A stretch of 64,000 nt of DNA. Origin: Pogonophryne albipinna. Its lineage: Eukaryota > Chordata > Actinopteri > Perciformes > Artedidraconidae. Below are positions 14,446 to 29,954 of this stretch, piece after piece. The stretch is taken from assembly GCA_028583405.1 (NCBI GenBank), contig CM053253.1, positions 17,591,369 to 17,655,368 of the forward strand, written 5' to 3'. The notes below the pieces were generated by a model. It ran no database searches, was not told the origin of the DNA, and saw nothing but the letters and a program-made list of their open reading frames with translations. The translations under genes and the position numbers were made by a program. How positions within the stretch are numbered: position 1 is the first letter of the stretch; the number at the start of each line of letters is the position of its first letter.

Positions 14446-15110
14446 TCAATAAACATCGATGCAAACTGTTGCGTTGATTTTCTTTGTTGAGGCATTTGTT
14501 TTTAGAGTGTAGATGTTCGTCCCTCTTAGATTTTTGGCTCTCTCCAAAACCGCTGATCTGTCCTTGAACCTCAGGAACTTCAGCACTATGGGTCTGGGTC
14601 TGGTATTGTTAGCGGCTGGCTTTCCAGTGTGGTGAGCTCGCTCAATCTCAATGCCTCGTTGAAGCTTGAGCTTGTCCACAAGAATGTCCTTCACCTTTTC
14701 CTCAGTTTGATCCCAGGTCTCCCCAGGCTCCTCACCGATGCCGTCAAGAACCATGTTGCTCCTTCTCGATTGTCCTTCTGCATATTCCATTTTGTCAGTG
14801 ACAGCTGACAGACCGTCACTATTTTTCAAGATGTCAGTTTACAATGTACAGACTGTTTCACATTTTGAGTTTTCATGACATCTGCATCCTTTTGAGTAAA
14901 TTGAATGCTAGGCCTGATTTCCTGAACCTCCCTTGTAATGGCCTCCAGCCTCGTGTTAGTGGAATCCATAATGATTTTAACAAAGCCTCTGAAGTTCTCC
15001 TGTTGCTGCTGTAAGAGTGCAGTAAACATGTCTTTCTGCTGATTTAGTAACTCTGTTACCTGAGCAAGAGAGACTAGATCCTCCTCTGGTTTTCCTTCTT
15101 TGCTGTCCAT
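14446..15110 (-). mobile_element. LINE ORF1 remnant (L1/Tx1-type RNA-binding protein)
   Basis: On the minus strand an ORF1-like protein starts at ATG 15110 (MDSKEGKPEED) and runs through a Gln-rich, coiled-coil-like stretch to a stop at 14826. The next frame, 14829-14446, continues with DKMEYAEGQSRRSN, MVLDGIGEEPGETW, IERAHHTGK and RPIVLKFLRFKDR. These are the usual motifs of L1-type ORF1 proteins: a coiled coil, then an RRM-like domain. One frameshift near 14829 breaks it. No matching RT follows on this strand. Confidence 0.8.
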
Positions 15111-15117
15111 TTGCTGT

Positions 15118-15214
15118 CCTGGAGCTATCTCACCAACCACAGCTTTCAGTATGCCACCAAAGAAGGTGCCTTTGGTGGCATACTGAAAGCTGTGGTTGGT
15201 GAGATAGCTCCAGG
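15118..15214. repeat. perfect 44-bp inverted repeat with 9-bp loop
   Basis: The left arm 15118-15161 is the exact complement of the right arm 15171-15214; the loop 15162-15170 is GAAGGTGCC. It lies immediately upstream of the minus-strand ORF1 start and marks the point where the LINE fragments change orientation. Confidence 0.95.
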
Positions 15215-15299
15215 TAGATGTTGGCTGCTGCAGATAGCTCCAGGTAGATGTTAGGTGCTGCAGGGGCCTTGCCAGGTAGATGTTAGCTACTGCAGGGGC
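15203..15299. repeat. short tandem repeat, about 30-bp unit, three copies
   Basis: The unit built around CTCCAGGTAGATGTT recurs at about 15203, 15233 and (diverged) 15271. It overlaps the right arm of the inverted repeat. Confidence 0.8.
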
Positions 15300-15353
15300 C
15301 CCCGGTCCGATGCGAGAGCAATAGAAGCGTCCTGAGGTGTATGATGCCACAGA

Positions 15354-15767
15354 ATGCACATAGGAGCTGGTGTTGGACTTCAGACGGCGCCTACACTCAT
15401 CCCCAACAGCAGTGAAAATCCAGGGAGCGGACATATAGATTGTGAGATCTATCAATACCTTGGTGTTCATCTGAACAATAAACTGAACTGGACTGATAAT
15501 TTTTCCGCTCTGTATGAAAAGGGACAGAGCAGACTGTATCTGCTGAGGAGACTGAGGTCTTTTTAGGTGAAGGGGGCATTCCTGCAGACCTTCTTTGACT
15601 CTGTTGTGGCATCAGCCATCTTTTATGGTGTGGTCTGCTGGGGCTGCAGCATCTCGGCTGCTGACAGGAGGCGACTTAACAGACTGTTAAAGAAGGCCAG
15701 CTCTGTCCTGGGGAGTCCTCTGGACACTGTGGAGGAGGTTGGGGACAGGAGAGTGATGGCAAAGATA
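15354..15767 (+). mobile_element. non-LTR retrotransposon, 3' part, left segment
   Basis: The plus strand encodes the C-terminal end of a fish LINE reverse transcriptase: YLGVHLNNKLNWTDN, GQSRLYLLRRLRSF, then (after an in-frame stop at about 15564) VVASAIFYGVVCWGC, ADRRRLNRLLKKASSVLG and VEEVGDRRVMAK. The frame is cut at about 15767 by an L2 element in the opposite orientation and resumes near 17370. The 5' part of the LINE is missing. Confidence 0.8.
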
Positions 15768-17369
15768 ATAATAATAATAATAATACATTTTATTTCAAAG
15801 CGCTTTTCCAGGTGCTCAAAGACGCTTTACAGTGGTTTCATAAAACATGATAAAATAGAATAAAGAATATAAATAAAAAATAAATAAATATTAAAACAGC
15901 AACACAGCATAATTCACAAATTAAAAGCCAGTCTGAAGAGGTGTGTTTTGGTCAGTGTTTTGAAAGTGGGGGGGTCGGTGCAGTCTCTGATGTGTTGTGG
16001 AAGGGAGTTCCAGAGGGTGGGGGCAGCGATAGAGAAGGCTCTGTCCCCCCAGGTTCGGAGCTTGGTTTGTGTGGGGATAGAGAGGAGGTTCGCTTCTGAT
16101 GAACGAAGGCTGCGGGAGGGGGTGTAGTGGTGGATCAGGTCGGTGAGATAGGGTGGGGCCTGGTTATTGAGAACTTTGTGTGTTAGCAGAAGGATTTTGA
16201 AGTGTATTCGTTGACGGACAGGGAGCCAGTACAGGTTTTGAAGGACGGGGGTGATGTGGTCTCTGGACCGGGTGTGGGTGAGGAGGCGGGCAGCGCAGTT
16301 CTGGATGTATTGTAGTTTATTTAGAATTTTGGATGATGAACCATACAGGATGCTGTTGCAGTAGTCCAGTCTTGAGGTGATAAATGCGTGGATGAGGGTT
16401 TCAGCAGCCGGGAAGGAGAGTGAGGGGCGGAGGCGGGCGATGTTTTTCAGATGGAAGAAGGCAGTCCTGGTGATATAGTTTGTGTGTTTGTCGAATTTGA
16501 GCTGGCTGTCAAAGATTACTCCAAGGTTGCAAATGTGAGGAGAGGGGGTTAGAGTGGTGTTGTCAAGGGTGAGGTTGAAGTTCTGGGTGGTGTTGGTGCG
16601 GGATGTGGGTCCGATTATGATGATATCTGATTTGTCGCTGTTCAGTTGAAGGTAGTTTGTTTGCATCCAGGATTTAATTTCTGAGAGACAGTTGGTGAGT
16701 GTGGAGTGAGTTGTGGCAGTGATGGTTTTTGTGGAAATGTAGAGTTGGATGTCATCCACGTAGCAGTGATACTGGAGGTTGTGGCGGCGGATGATTTTTC
16801 CAAGGGGGAGGATATAGAGGATGAAAAGGAGAGGACCAAGCACCGAACCCTGGGGGACGCCTTGGGACAGAGGGGCAGTGGAGGAAGTGCAGTTATTTAT
16901 GTGGATGAACTGGTGTCTACTGGTGAGGTAGGATTTCAACCAGGAGAATGTCAGTGATGTGAAGAGATGATTCCAGGCGGGACAGCAGGATGGTATGGTT
17001 GATGGTGTCGAACGCTGCTGTGAGGTCGAGGAGGATGAGGATGTTGAGATTGCCGGAGTCTGAGGAGAGGAGGAGGTCGTTAGTGATTCTGAGGAGGGCT
17101 GTTTCTGTGCTATGTTTTGTGCGGAATCCTGATTGAAAAGGTTCAAACAGGTTATTGGAGCTGAGGTGGGATTTCAGTTGGGAGGCTACAACACGTTCGA
17201 GTAGTTTTGATAGGAAGGGGAGATTGGAGATGGGCCGAAAGTTGGACATGACGTCAGGTGTGAGTCCAGGTTTTTTCAGTATGGGTGTAACAGCAGCCAG
17301 TTTGAGTGAGGGGGGGACTGATCCAGAGCAGAGGGAGGAGTTAATGATTGTGGTTATGAGTTGGGAGAT
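15768..17369 (-). mobile_element. L2-type LINE fragment, 5'-truncated, nested
   Basis: The minus strand encodes most of an L2/CR1-type reverse transcriptase. The upstream frame (17369 to about 16950) has VPPSLKLAAVTPILKKPG, FRPISNLPF and AAFDTINH. A frameshift near 16940 then leads to [29 protein letters not shown], the active-site motif YVDD (near 16755), [43 protein letters not shown] and the stop at 15914. The 3' UTR carries the usual fish L2 tail and ends in a short (ATT)n run, seen as (ATA/TAA)n at 15768-15783. The endonuclease domain is missing, as expected for 5' truncation. It lies inside another LINE. Confidence 0.9.
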
Positions 17370-17652
17370 GTCATCACTATTGGACAATGTGTCCCACCGC
17401 CTCCAGGACACCCTGTCCGCACTGTGCAGCTCCTTCAACGACAGGCTGCTTTACCCGTGGTGTCTAGAGATCCTTTCTGCAGCAGTGTGGCTGTACAACC
17501 ACCACGGCCCCTGCTAGACCCCCCACACACATAGACTGAAATACCCCTGGTGCAATAACACTGTTCCCTTAAGTTATCTGCAATATCTGCTGTTGTAATC
17601 ATGTACATTTCCCCATTGCGGGACAAATGAAGGATTTCTGATTCTGATTTCT
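17370..17652 (+). mobile_element. non-LTR retrotransposon, 3' part, right segment
   Basis: This is the continuation of the LINE interrupted at 15767. It has LLDNVSHRLQDTLSALCSS, then FNDRLLYPWC, AAVWLYNHH and a stop near 17516, then a short 3' UTR ending in GGGACAAATGAAGGATTTC and a TTCTGATTCTGA tail. The reading frame joins correctly across the L2 insertion (…VMAK, then MSSLLDN…), which proves the nesting. Confidence 0.8.
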
Positions 17653-18159
17653 TCATTCAATTAATCTCATAATTGGTGCAATAGGGATCCATGGCCTCTG
17701 TCCTAACCGAAATCCCCTCCAACCACTGAAGTGACAACAGCGTCAAATCACAATAAAATTCAGCAATTCCAAATACTTAATTACTGAGTTTCCTTTGACA
17801 AGGTGAACTGAAATACCTTTGTTTGTGGCTATCTTTGTGGTTTAGTTTAAAGGAAGCACACATCAGCCAAACAAATCCTATTACTGGAATTCAGAAAAAG
17901 AGGGAAGAGTGTTGACAAACTTCATAGCATTACATTATTTATTTATTCATCAAATGATAATAAGGACTCAACACAAGAGAAAGCTGTAACAGGAGAAACA
18001 ATCATAGAACAAGCTCTACTATTAATGAAACAACAACTCATACGTTTAAAGAGCTACGCTAAGATTTTCAGCCATATATTAATAATTTCTCTATATGAAC
18101 TCACGGATCCAATGTCTTCAGCAACCAATAGCTCTTCAAAAATGACTACTTTGTGAAAA
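17653..18159. other. intergenic, nothing recognised
   Basis: AT-rich DNA without recognisable exon or repeat. Confidence 0.45.
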
Positions 18160-19026
18160 AAGGGCACATGGCCACTCACATGAATAACAGATGGGAATAA
18201 TGTGAGCATTAATGGCTTAGAAAAGGAGGGTACCTTTTCACTCAGAGACAGAAACATGAGCGTGCTGACCCAGCATTAGCCAAATGAGATCACTTCAAAT
18301 AATAACAAATAATTATGAACTTAATTTCATTTTTATTTTGGGTACTTTAATAAATTGCTTCTTCAATAGTTCAGGTCAACTCCCCTGTCTTAAAAGGTAA
18401 CAATACATGGAAAATATTAATGAATTAAAATGTTTCAATTTTGTTTAAATGTGTGTCTAAGTGTGAACTCACTTTCATGAATTCTGGGGCATCCTGTGCA
18501 TGACATCTAAACACAGGACAGCAGACTTCATATGACCTAAAACGTGAGGAATGAACATGAGGATCAGGTTTGTCCAGCATCAAACCTTATGGTTGGGCCC
18601 ATATTCTAGACTGTGACAAGGAACTGGTCATTTTGAAAGTGATATGGGCAGAAGTGTAAAATTGCTTACTAAATTGTATCGCAATTATTGACCCAAGTCA
18701 TGTTAACAGTCATGTTTGCCCTTTTTCAGGATACCAATGTGAGGGGACTGTTTGAGATGTGTTTCCTGATCCAGCCCAGCTGTGTGCCTCTCTCTCTGGG
18801 GTACCGAACCGCCCATGTGCCAGGCTGCCCTCAGGATGTAAACTCCCAGCTGCATTATCAACCAGCCAACTATTGCAGCTGCAGGCTACAACACTGCACC
18901 CCACTGTGTCAACACCAGATTTCTAATGACTCAAGCACAGTGACCCTGTGTGAAGAGCCAGACCCAGTCCGCTGTGGGACCCTGACAATATACTTACCAA
19001 AGCAATGCACATGCAGGGCAAATTAA
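18160..19026 (+). pseudogene. tshb-like second copy lacking its first coding exon
   Basis: This is a diverged direct duplicate of the tshb-like gene at 22.2-24.6 kb. The upstream block 18160-18610 matches 22240-22780 closely. The block equivalent to about 22790-24245 (promoter, first coding exon and most of the intron) is then absent, and similarity resumes at about 18635. The last exon starts after a good acceptor at 18730 and is open to TAA 19024-19026 (98 codons). It retains FLIQPSC, CVPLSLGYR and HVPGCPQDVNSQ. The Cys of the RRC triad is lost (CSCRLQHC), as is the Cys in the DRC position (NDSSTV), while extra Cys appear. Without signal peptide and first five cysteines it cannot make a hormone subunit. 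Confidence 0.85.
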
Positions 19027-19819
19027 ACAGCTTCCCTGTTGTTGCTGTGGTTTGCATATCAGCTGTTCAGCTGCTTATTGTTTTCTCTATTAGACAATGA
19101 ATTGGAACTAAACACTGTTGATCAGCACTTTAATGTTATTGTGATATTGTGTAAATGAAATAAACAAGTGCAGGGACCATTAGGGATAAGTTATTGAGTT
19201 ATTGAGTGTACTGTATGTGTTTAGAATGCTAACATATATGCATAATGAGTGCATATAACTTCCATTCATTTTTTTATTTCAAATGTGTAAGCCCTAAGTG
19301 TGATAAAGGAATTGGAAGAAGGTCAAAGTGCTGAATGTCAATTTGCGTGTGTAAGCAAAATATCTGTCCGCAGTTTCACAATTATGATCGGATTTAATGT
19401 GGGACTGTGTTTGACTGCCATCTAGTGGTAACATGAAATCACTGCAGAGAACATTGGAGAACAACTGACTGCTATATCTTCCTCCTACTTTTGTTGATGG
19501 CTGCTTTTGGGCAAATTCAGAGTATGTTAAAATAAATATTTCAGAATTCTGTGATTCTGTCTTGTCTTTGCATTGTGACTGTTTTCATGTTTTGATTTAT
19601 GTTGCATTACATTTTTCATTTACATTTTATGTTACTATTAATGTAATATGTTAATTAACTTTTATATAAGACACATACTTTTTTTCAGGTACTCTCATTA
19701 TATCTCAATGGAAGATTTCTGGTCCAAAAATGACTTTGTATTCAACTGAATTGTTAAGCATCTTCTTTAGTCCATGGCGCGTAGTGTATTATTAATTTTA
19801 AAAGACAGTAGATTACAGA
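19027..19819. other. intergenic; resembles 6.5-6.9 kb
   Basis: No gene seen. AATAAA at about 19159 could be the old polyadenylation signal of the pseudogene. The 19380-19480 block resembles 6530-6640. Confidence 0.4.
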
Positions 19820-20398
19820 CATAAATGCTCCCAGTTAATGAGGGAAAACGGCTCTGTTTCCCAGCATGCCACTGGGGTTCATTCTACTCTTCAACAGCGA
19901 AACTTAAACTACAAACAGCTTGAAACGAAAACATTTACAACATTCAAGTTTGGCTTTTATGTTGCGGACGTCCTCGCTGGTATAAAAAAATACGCCTAGT
20001 TGATTCGGTATAATTTGCACCACAACAAAGTTTGTGTTCAAATTTAACACAGTATTAAAACAACGTGTCCACCATGATACTTCCGTGGTTGGAAGCTCAT
20101 TGTAGAGGTCACATGCTGAGTGCTAGTCACTCCACCAATCACCTCGGGGAAGGTCTGAGACAAGAGCCAATGGTTACCCTAGCAGGGTATCACCTGATTC
20201 GGGTGAGCGAGCGAACAGAAAATATGGGTCAACGTGAGCAGTTGTTGCAGGAGATACTGTGTGGCGCAGTTTCAGCGCCTCACAGTGGATGTGACGCTCA
20301 CTGACTTGGAATCGCTCGTGGCTAGCAAATGAGTGCGATGTATGAGGTGGAGCACAGCTCCAGAACCCAATTCAGACTACTCTCCTCCCACTTTTTCA
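19820..20398. repeat. lone partial copy of the 880-bp array unit
   Basis: It matches about 580 bp of the array unit, from the CCCAGCATGCC block (19860-19870) to CTCCTCCCACTTTTTCA, with moderate divergence. It lies about 9 kb from the array, just after the tshb-like pseudogene. Confidence 0.9.
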
Positions 20399-22239
20399 TT
20401 GTTAAGTTCACAAGATTTTCTTTTTTAATTACATAGATGGATAAATGTATTACATTTATATTAAAGCTATATCTAGCTTTTTTTTTAACAATCTTTTTAA
20501 TATTCTCCCATTATAATTACATACAACCAAACAAATAAAAACATCAACAAAAGAAAACAAGGCAAAGAGTGTTTTCTATGTTAAGAGAAAACATATCTGC
20601 ACTTTAATATGTATAGCTTATCAAATAATAATAATGCACGATTACTGATTTTGCTGGACCAGGTAATTCAGGTAAATGTAATGGTTGGTTTTACTTTGTG
20701 TTAGTCTGTGACCTCTTGACCTGGGGGCATGGCCAGGGCATGGCTAATATCAAACAAAAAGGTTTCATGTTTCTGTCTGACCCAGCTCAAGGGTCTTATC
20801 GGAGCGTGTAGAGTTACCCGGACAGTATGATCAGAAACAGAGAGACTCAGACCGTAAACCTCAAACAGCATCTGCAGACATCGTGATGATAAGGGCGACA
20901 AGGGAAGGGTTGAGCAGAAGGGCAACTAAATGGCCTGTCCTGTTAGAATGCCAATTCCTACGTTTATAATAAACCTTTCCACATATTTGTTTGGAAATTT
21001 GACAACAAACCTGCCTGAGAACATTCATTCTTGCATGCAAAGTTTTAGACTTTTATTTTTCAAAGCAACGGCTGCAACAAATAAATATATCTTGCAATGT
21101 GATCCCAATAGCCTCAACTCCAAATCCGGAAAGGGTCCCTTCAACACTTCTTCCCACCTACACCCAGTGCCCTTGCTGATTGTGATTTTAAAGTTGTACA
21201 CATAGTTACCAGAAAAAACGTTATTTTCCCCTTGTGAGTCTGTTTGTGTGTCATTAAAGTATGTTCCTTGAAACACTTACTAATACTATTACACAAACTA
21301 CCACATAAGGCATTTTTGAGTACTTTGCCAGGTGTGTGTATATATCGTCTGCCTGTGTGAACACATTTTGCGCAGCTTTAGCATAAGAACGATTCAAGAT
21401 AAAGTCCCATAATTAATGTACGTGGTCCAAGCCATGTCTCCTGAAGTAGGGTGATACATTCGCAAAATGGTCTCTACTTCATCTTAAAAGGTACAAATAG
21501 TTTCAACATGTGTCTTTTACTATGAATGTATATGACGTGTCATTGTGTTAAGTCCTGTATCTCCGCTTTCCTCCTGCAAAAAAAATAAAGCAATTGTTCA
21601 TTGTTTCAAGGCACAGTTACCATCTTGTAATCTAAAACAATATCTGCTTTTGACCCAATCATGACCCTAGTAGTACACAGTGCACAGTGGTTTTAAGCAT
21701 GCCACTACTTTTTTGAGCTATTGAAGTTTTTTTGTTTCGAGACCTTGCATAAAATATAATCCGACCATCTGTATAAAGCTGGATCTGTGTCAGGGCAGAT
21801 AGTTGCTGAACTGTCAACAACCCACTTTGTTGCAATTATCTGATGGAGTTGTGACATGTGATCCAACATGATTATCATTAAGGAGAATGGCAGAAACAGT
21901 GGCCAGGTCAGCAGCATAGTGGGAAAACCACAATACGGTAATATTGTATATTTTTAATTAATTGAACTGTCCCTGCATTTGTCCGTATTTCAGTGTAGAT
22001 TTACATCAATTTTCTGGAATAATTCTGATTATTTTTGTTTACCATGATTGTTAACTTTAGATATATAGATGGTTGAAGAGAACAGGATCAAGACCTGTGT
22101 TTTTAATTGAATAGTGGAAACAAGCCTGTGTTTGCATTGAGGATCATGAAGTGTGCTTTGGACATGATGATGGCATGATTAGGATCAATTGTGTTTGGTA
22201 AACATGTTTATTGACTACTTTGTGCGGGGAAAATATGAT
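20399..22239. other. intergenic, nothing recognised
   Basis: AT-rich DNA without supported exons or known repeats. Confidence 0.45.
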
Positions 22240-23157
22240 GGCACATGGCCACTCACATTAGTAACAGATGGGAATAATGGAAGCATTAATGGCTTAGAAA
22301 AGGAGGGCATAACCTTTTCACTCAGTTAGAGACAGAAACATGAGAGAGTTGACCCAGCATCAGCCAAATTAGATCACTTAAAAAATGTTTTTAAATATAG
22401 TATAGTTAGAAATTAAGAAATATTTAACTTTATTTCTTTTACATTTAATAACTGATTAATGCCTTTAATATTGATTTGGGAATTGATTATTTGATAAACT
22501 CATAATTAAAGTGCACAAATAGCCATTCATGCTATGAAATAGGTTAAATGTGGTTTTACAGTCTACATTTACAAATTTGCAAACACTAGTTTATCTTCAG
22601 GGTTTCACTTTCGAAAAGGGACTTACTTTCAGGAATTTTGGTGGATGTATCTTGCAAATTAAATCAAAACACAGGGAAAGAAGGTGGACTTCACATGGTC
22701 TAAAACGTGAGGAATCAACCACGTGAATCGGGTTTGACCAGCCCCCTACCCAATGGTTGAGCCCATATTCTTCAGTATCACCTGTGAAAAGGAACACTAT
22801 ACACACACACACACACAAAACACACACACTAAACACACCCACATTCATGTGATTTCTGGAATGATGTTTTAGACTTCTAGTGTACTGGGGCAGTCGAGGT
22901 GGATTAAGGCGTCCATAAAAGAGGATGGACAACAATCATCTTTTCAGAATTTCATAAAGGAGAGGAACATGGTGGAGTTGGGGAACTGAGTGGACTGAAC
23001 AAGAGGAAGAATCCAGAACTATCATCCACTTATTTGATTAAGACAACACAGATTTATTGGATATCTAAAACCATTTCATCTGAAGTCAAATCCTTCAGGC
23101 TTAAATTCATATTGTTTTTATTGGATATCTCTTAATTCCGAGAGGTCACATGTCAAG
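22240..23157 (+). promoter_or_regulatory. probable promoter and non-coding first exon of the tshb-like gene
   Basis: A TATA-like CATAAAAG lies at 22914-22921. A candidate donor CAAG/GTGTGT at 23157/23158 and the acceptor TTTTCAG at 23280 would define a 123-bp intron just before the ATG. A non-coding first exon followed by a start codon near the beginning of exon 2 is the usual layout of TSHB genes. The 22240-22790 part is shared with the pseudogene copy. The start of transcription is inferred. Confidence 0.4.
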
Positions 23158-23281
23158 GTGTGTTTTTTCTCTTCAATCTAAGTTTGCATGAACCTAACAT
23201 GTTGATATTGTTGCAATGAAATTCTCCTGAGTGTATATATTGTTTTTGTAATAATGATTTTCAAAATGTCTCATTTTCAGA

Positions 23282-24604
23282 ATGTCGTCGTTAGTGTTGA
23301 AATGCATGCTGCTGTGTGCGTTAATGCATGGAACAGTGTTTTCCTGTATGCTGAAGAATCACACCATATGGATTGAGAGGCAAGACTGCGGCCAGTGTGT
23401 GGCAATCAACACAACCATATGCAGCGGCTACTGTCACACACAGGTGACTATACACTCTCCACTGTCCATAGAAAGCTTAGCTGAACATTTTGATGCATGA
23501 ATCCAAACAAGGAAGCATGCTGTTGGCGTGGTTATGCCCATTAAAAGAATAGGCCTACTTGATGCAAAATACTGCAATGCTATACCTTGATTCATCATCT
23601 TAAATTGTCCAAACAAAGGAAGTTGGAAGTCCAAACAACAGCAACAGTGTTTAAAGAGTTAAGAGTTTTAAACAGAGGGGTTTTATTTGTTTCAGGAACA
23701 ATTACTGTAAGAAAACAGAGCATAGGCCATTAGCTAGTCAGTTGGACATACGCACACAGAGATTCAAATTCAAACGTGGCAGTACCGGGTCCGGCTGGAT
23801 AAAAAAGCACAGAGAAGCCTATATTTCAACAAACACAGCAGAACATGTAATGTTTTCCTGAACAGTGTGACTTTATCATCTGCTCAGGACAACATTACAC
23901 CACTATGTTTAATATAGAGAAAATTGTTTTCTGCTTTTAATGCTAAATGGAATTTAGCACCTTTAAACCACCCAAAGTAAAAAACATATTAAGTAGCTAC
24001 AATGGCCAATTTCCGAATAAAGAAAGTTGGCAAAGTAACTAAATGCGAAAATAGAGTAATAAGTACAATATTTAAGTGTCAAATATAGTGTAGGCTATAG
24101 TATAGCAAAGAGTACATTGACATAACATTTAATTGTAGGTTACTTTAAGTACATTATACTTGAGTAAAATAGCCTACCTATAGTTTCATTCTAATCTAAG
24201 TGCAACATGTGGATCCAAATGAAAATCTTGGTTTGTTTTACATATACTTTGTGAAACTGATTATGGGTAGAAGTGCTGTAACACAATTCACACGCCCCAA
24301 TCTCATGTTAACAGTGCTGTTTCCCCTTTGTCAGGACACCAATTTGAAAGGAAGGTTCGGAAGGATTTTCCTGATCCAGCGCAGCTGTGTGCCTCTCTCT
24401 CTGGTGTACCGAGCCGTCCATGTTCCGGGCTGCCCTCAGGATGTAAACTCACAGCTGTATTATCCTGCGGCGCAGCGCTGCAGCTGCAGGCGCTGTAACA
24501 CGCGCTCACATCACTGTGTCCGCACCAGCCGGGTCTCTAAAGACCGATGCACCGTGACCCTGGGCGGTGTGAAGAACCAAACCCAGCCCGCTGTGAAAAA
24601 CTGA
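23282..24604 (+). CDS. tshb: thyrotropin beta-like glycoprotein hormone subunit
   Basis: Two coding exons, 23282-23443 and 24335-24604, are joined by a GT-AG intron (phase 0) and give 143 residues. Residues 1-21 are a signal peptide (MSSLVLKCMLLCALMHGTVF). The mature chain has twelve cysteines in the cystine-knot spacing of glycoprotein hormone beta subunits, including CVAINTTICSGYC with the conserved N-glycosylation site, and HVPGC. A second glycosylation site, NHT, is near the start. The stretch DTNLKGRFGRIFLIQRSC is closest to fish TSH-beta (RFLIQRGC type) rather than LH or FSH beta. Such subunits pair with the common alpha subunit and are secreted, classically by pituitary thyrotropes, to activate the TSH receptor. 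Its position before tspan2 and ngf supports TSHB orthology. It is diverged (for example PLSLVYR, SCRRC), so it is probably one of the teleost-specific paralogs. Which one is not resolved. AATAAA lies near 24759. Confidence 0.85.
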
Positions 24605-26524
<1,920 letters not shown>

Positions 26525-27015
26525 AGCTGCGGGTGCCAGATAAGCCAACATCCCCCACTTTCATCACTTACAGCGCCCATCGAACAGGGCAAATGGAAAA
26601 TGTAACCGGGGTGAAAAGGGAGTTATTTTTACTTAATTATGAATGTTGTTACATCAAGGCTGAAAATTCGTTTTTTGTGTTATATTTAATCTTGTGGAAG
26701 TGCAGATCCCCTGTCTTCCATCAGGGGGTGCTGCAGCACCCTCAGCACCCCTACTTCCCACGGCCCTGACAATAGATGTGTATGGCAACACCTTTTGCAC
26801 AACCATTGTTGTGGCATAGTTGTCTGACACTAATCCATTTGGCAACTGGAAATAATTTCTAAACATGTTAGGCAGGTGTGTCCGTGGAAGAAAATGAGCT
26901 TGTGGTGTGATTTTGTTTGGGTGATGACTGACCTTGGCTCCATTTCTTGGCTGGCAGTGCAGTGGGTGGAGAGTAATGTTGAATTTATCCCTGGATCTGC
27001 AGGGCTGGACTTCCT

Positions 27016-27028
27016 CTATATATATATA
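27016..27028 (+). promoter_or_regulatory. TATA-like element of the carrier gene
   Basis: TATATATATATAA lies about 120 bp before the start codon at 27150, with a short C/T-rich leader between. It would place transcription start near 27045-27060. Inference only. Confidence 0.45.
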
Positions 27029-27149
27029 ACCCTGAGCTTCCTTACACTCCCGCCTTGCTCAGTGTATCTCAGGGACTCTCTGCCTGCTCTCCCTCTGTGG
27101 CCTCCTCCTTTGTGCTGACCAGCCTCTGCACTCACAACAACCAAGAACC

Positions 27150-29954
<2,805 letters not shown>

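Noticed and set aside
15914..17146. 410-codon frame as one intact L2 protein
   Set aside because: Its first about 65 residues (Ser/Thr-rich) are out of frame; the true RT continues in another frame upstream of about 16940.
23282..24604. LH-beta or FSH-beta identity
   Set aside because: The FLIQRSC and DTN motifs and the synteny with tspan2 and ngf favour TSH-beta.
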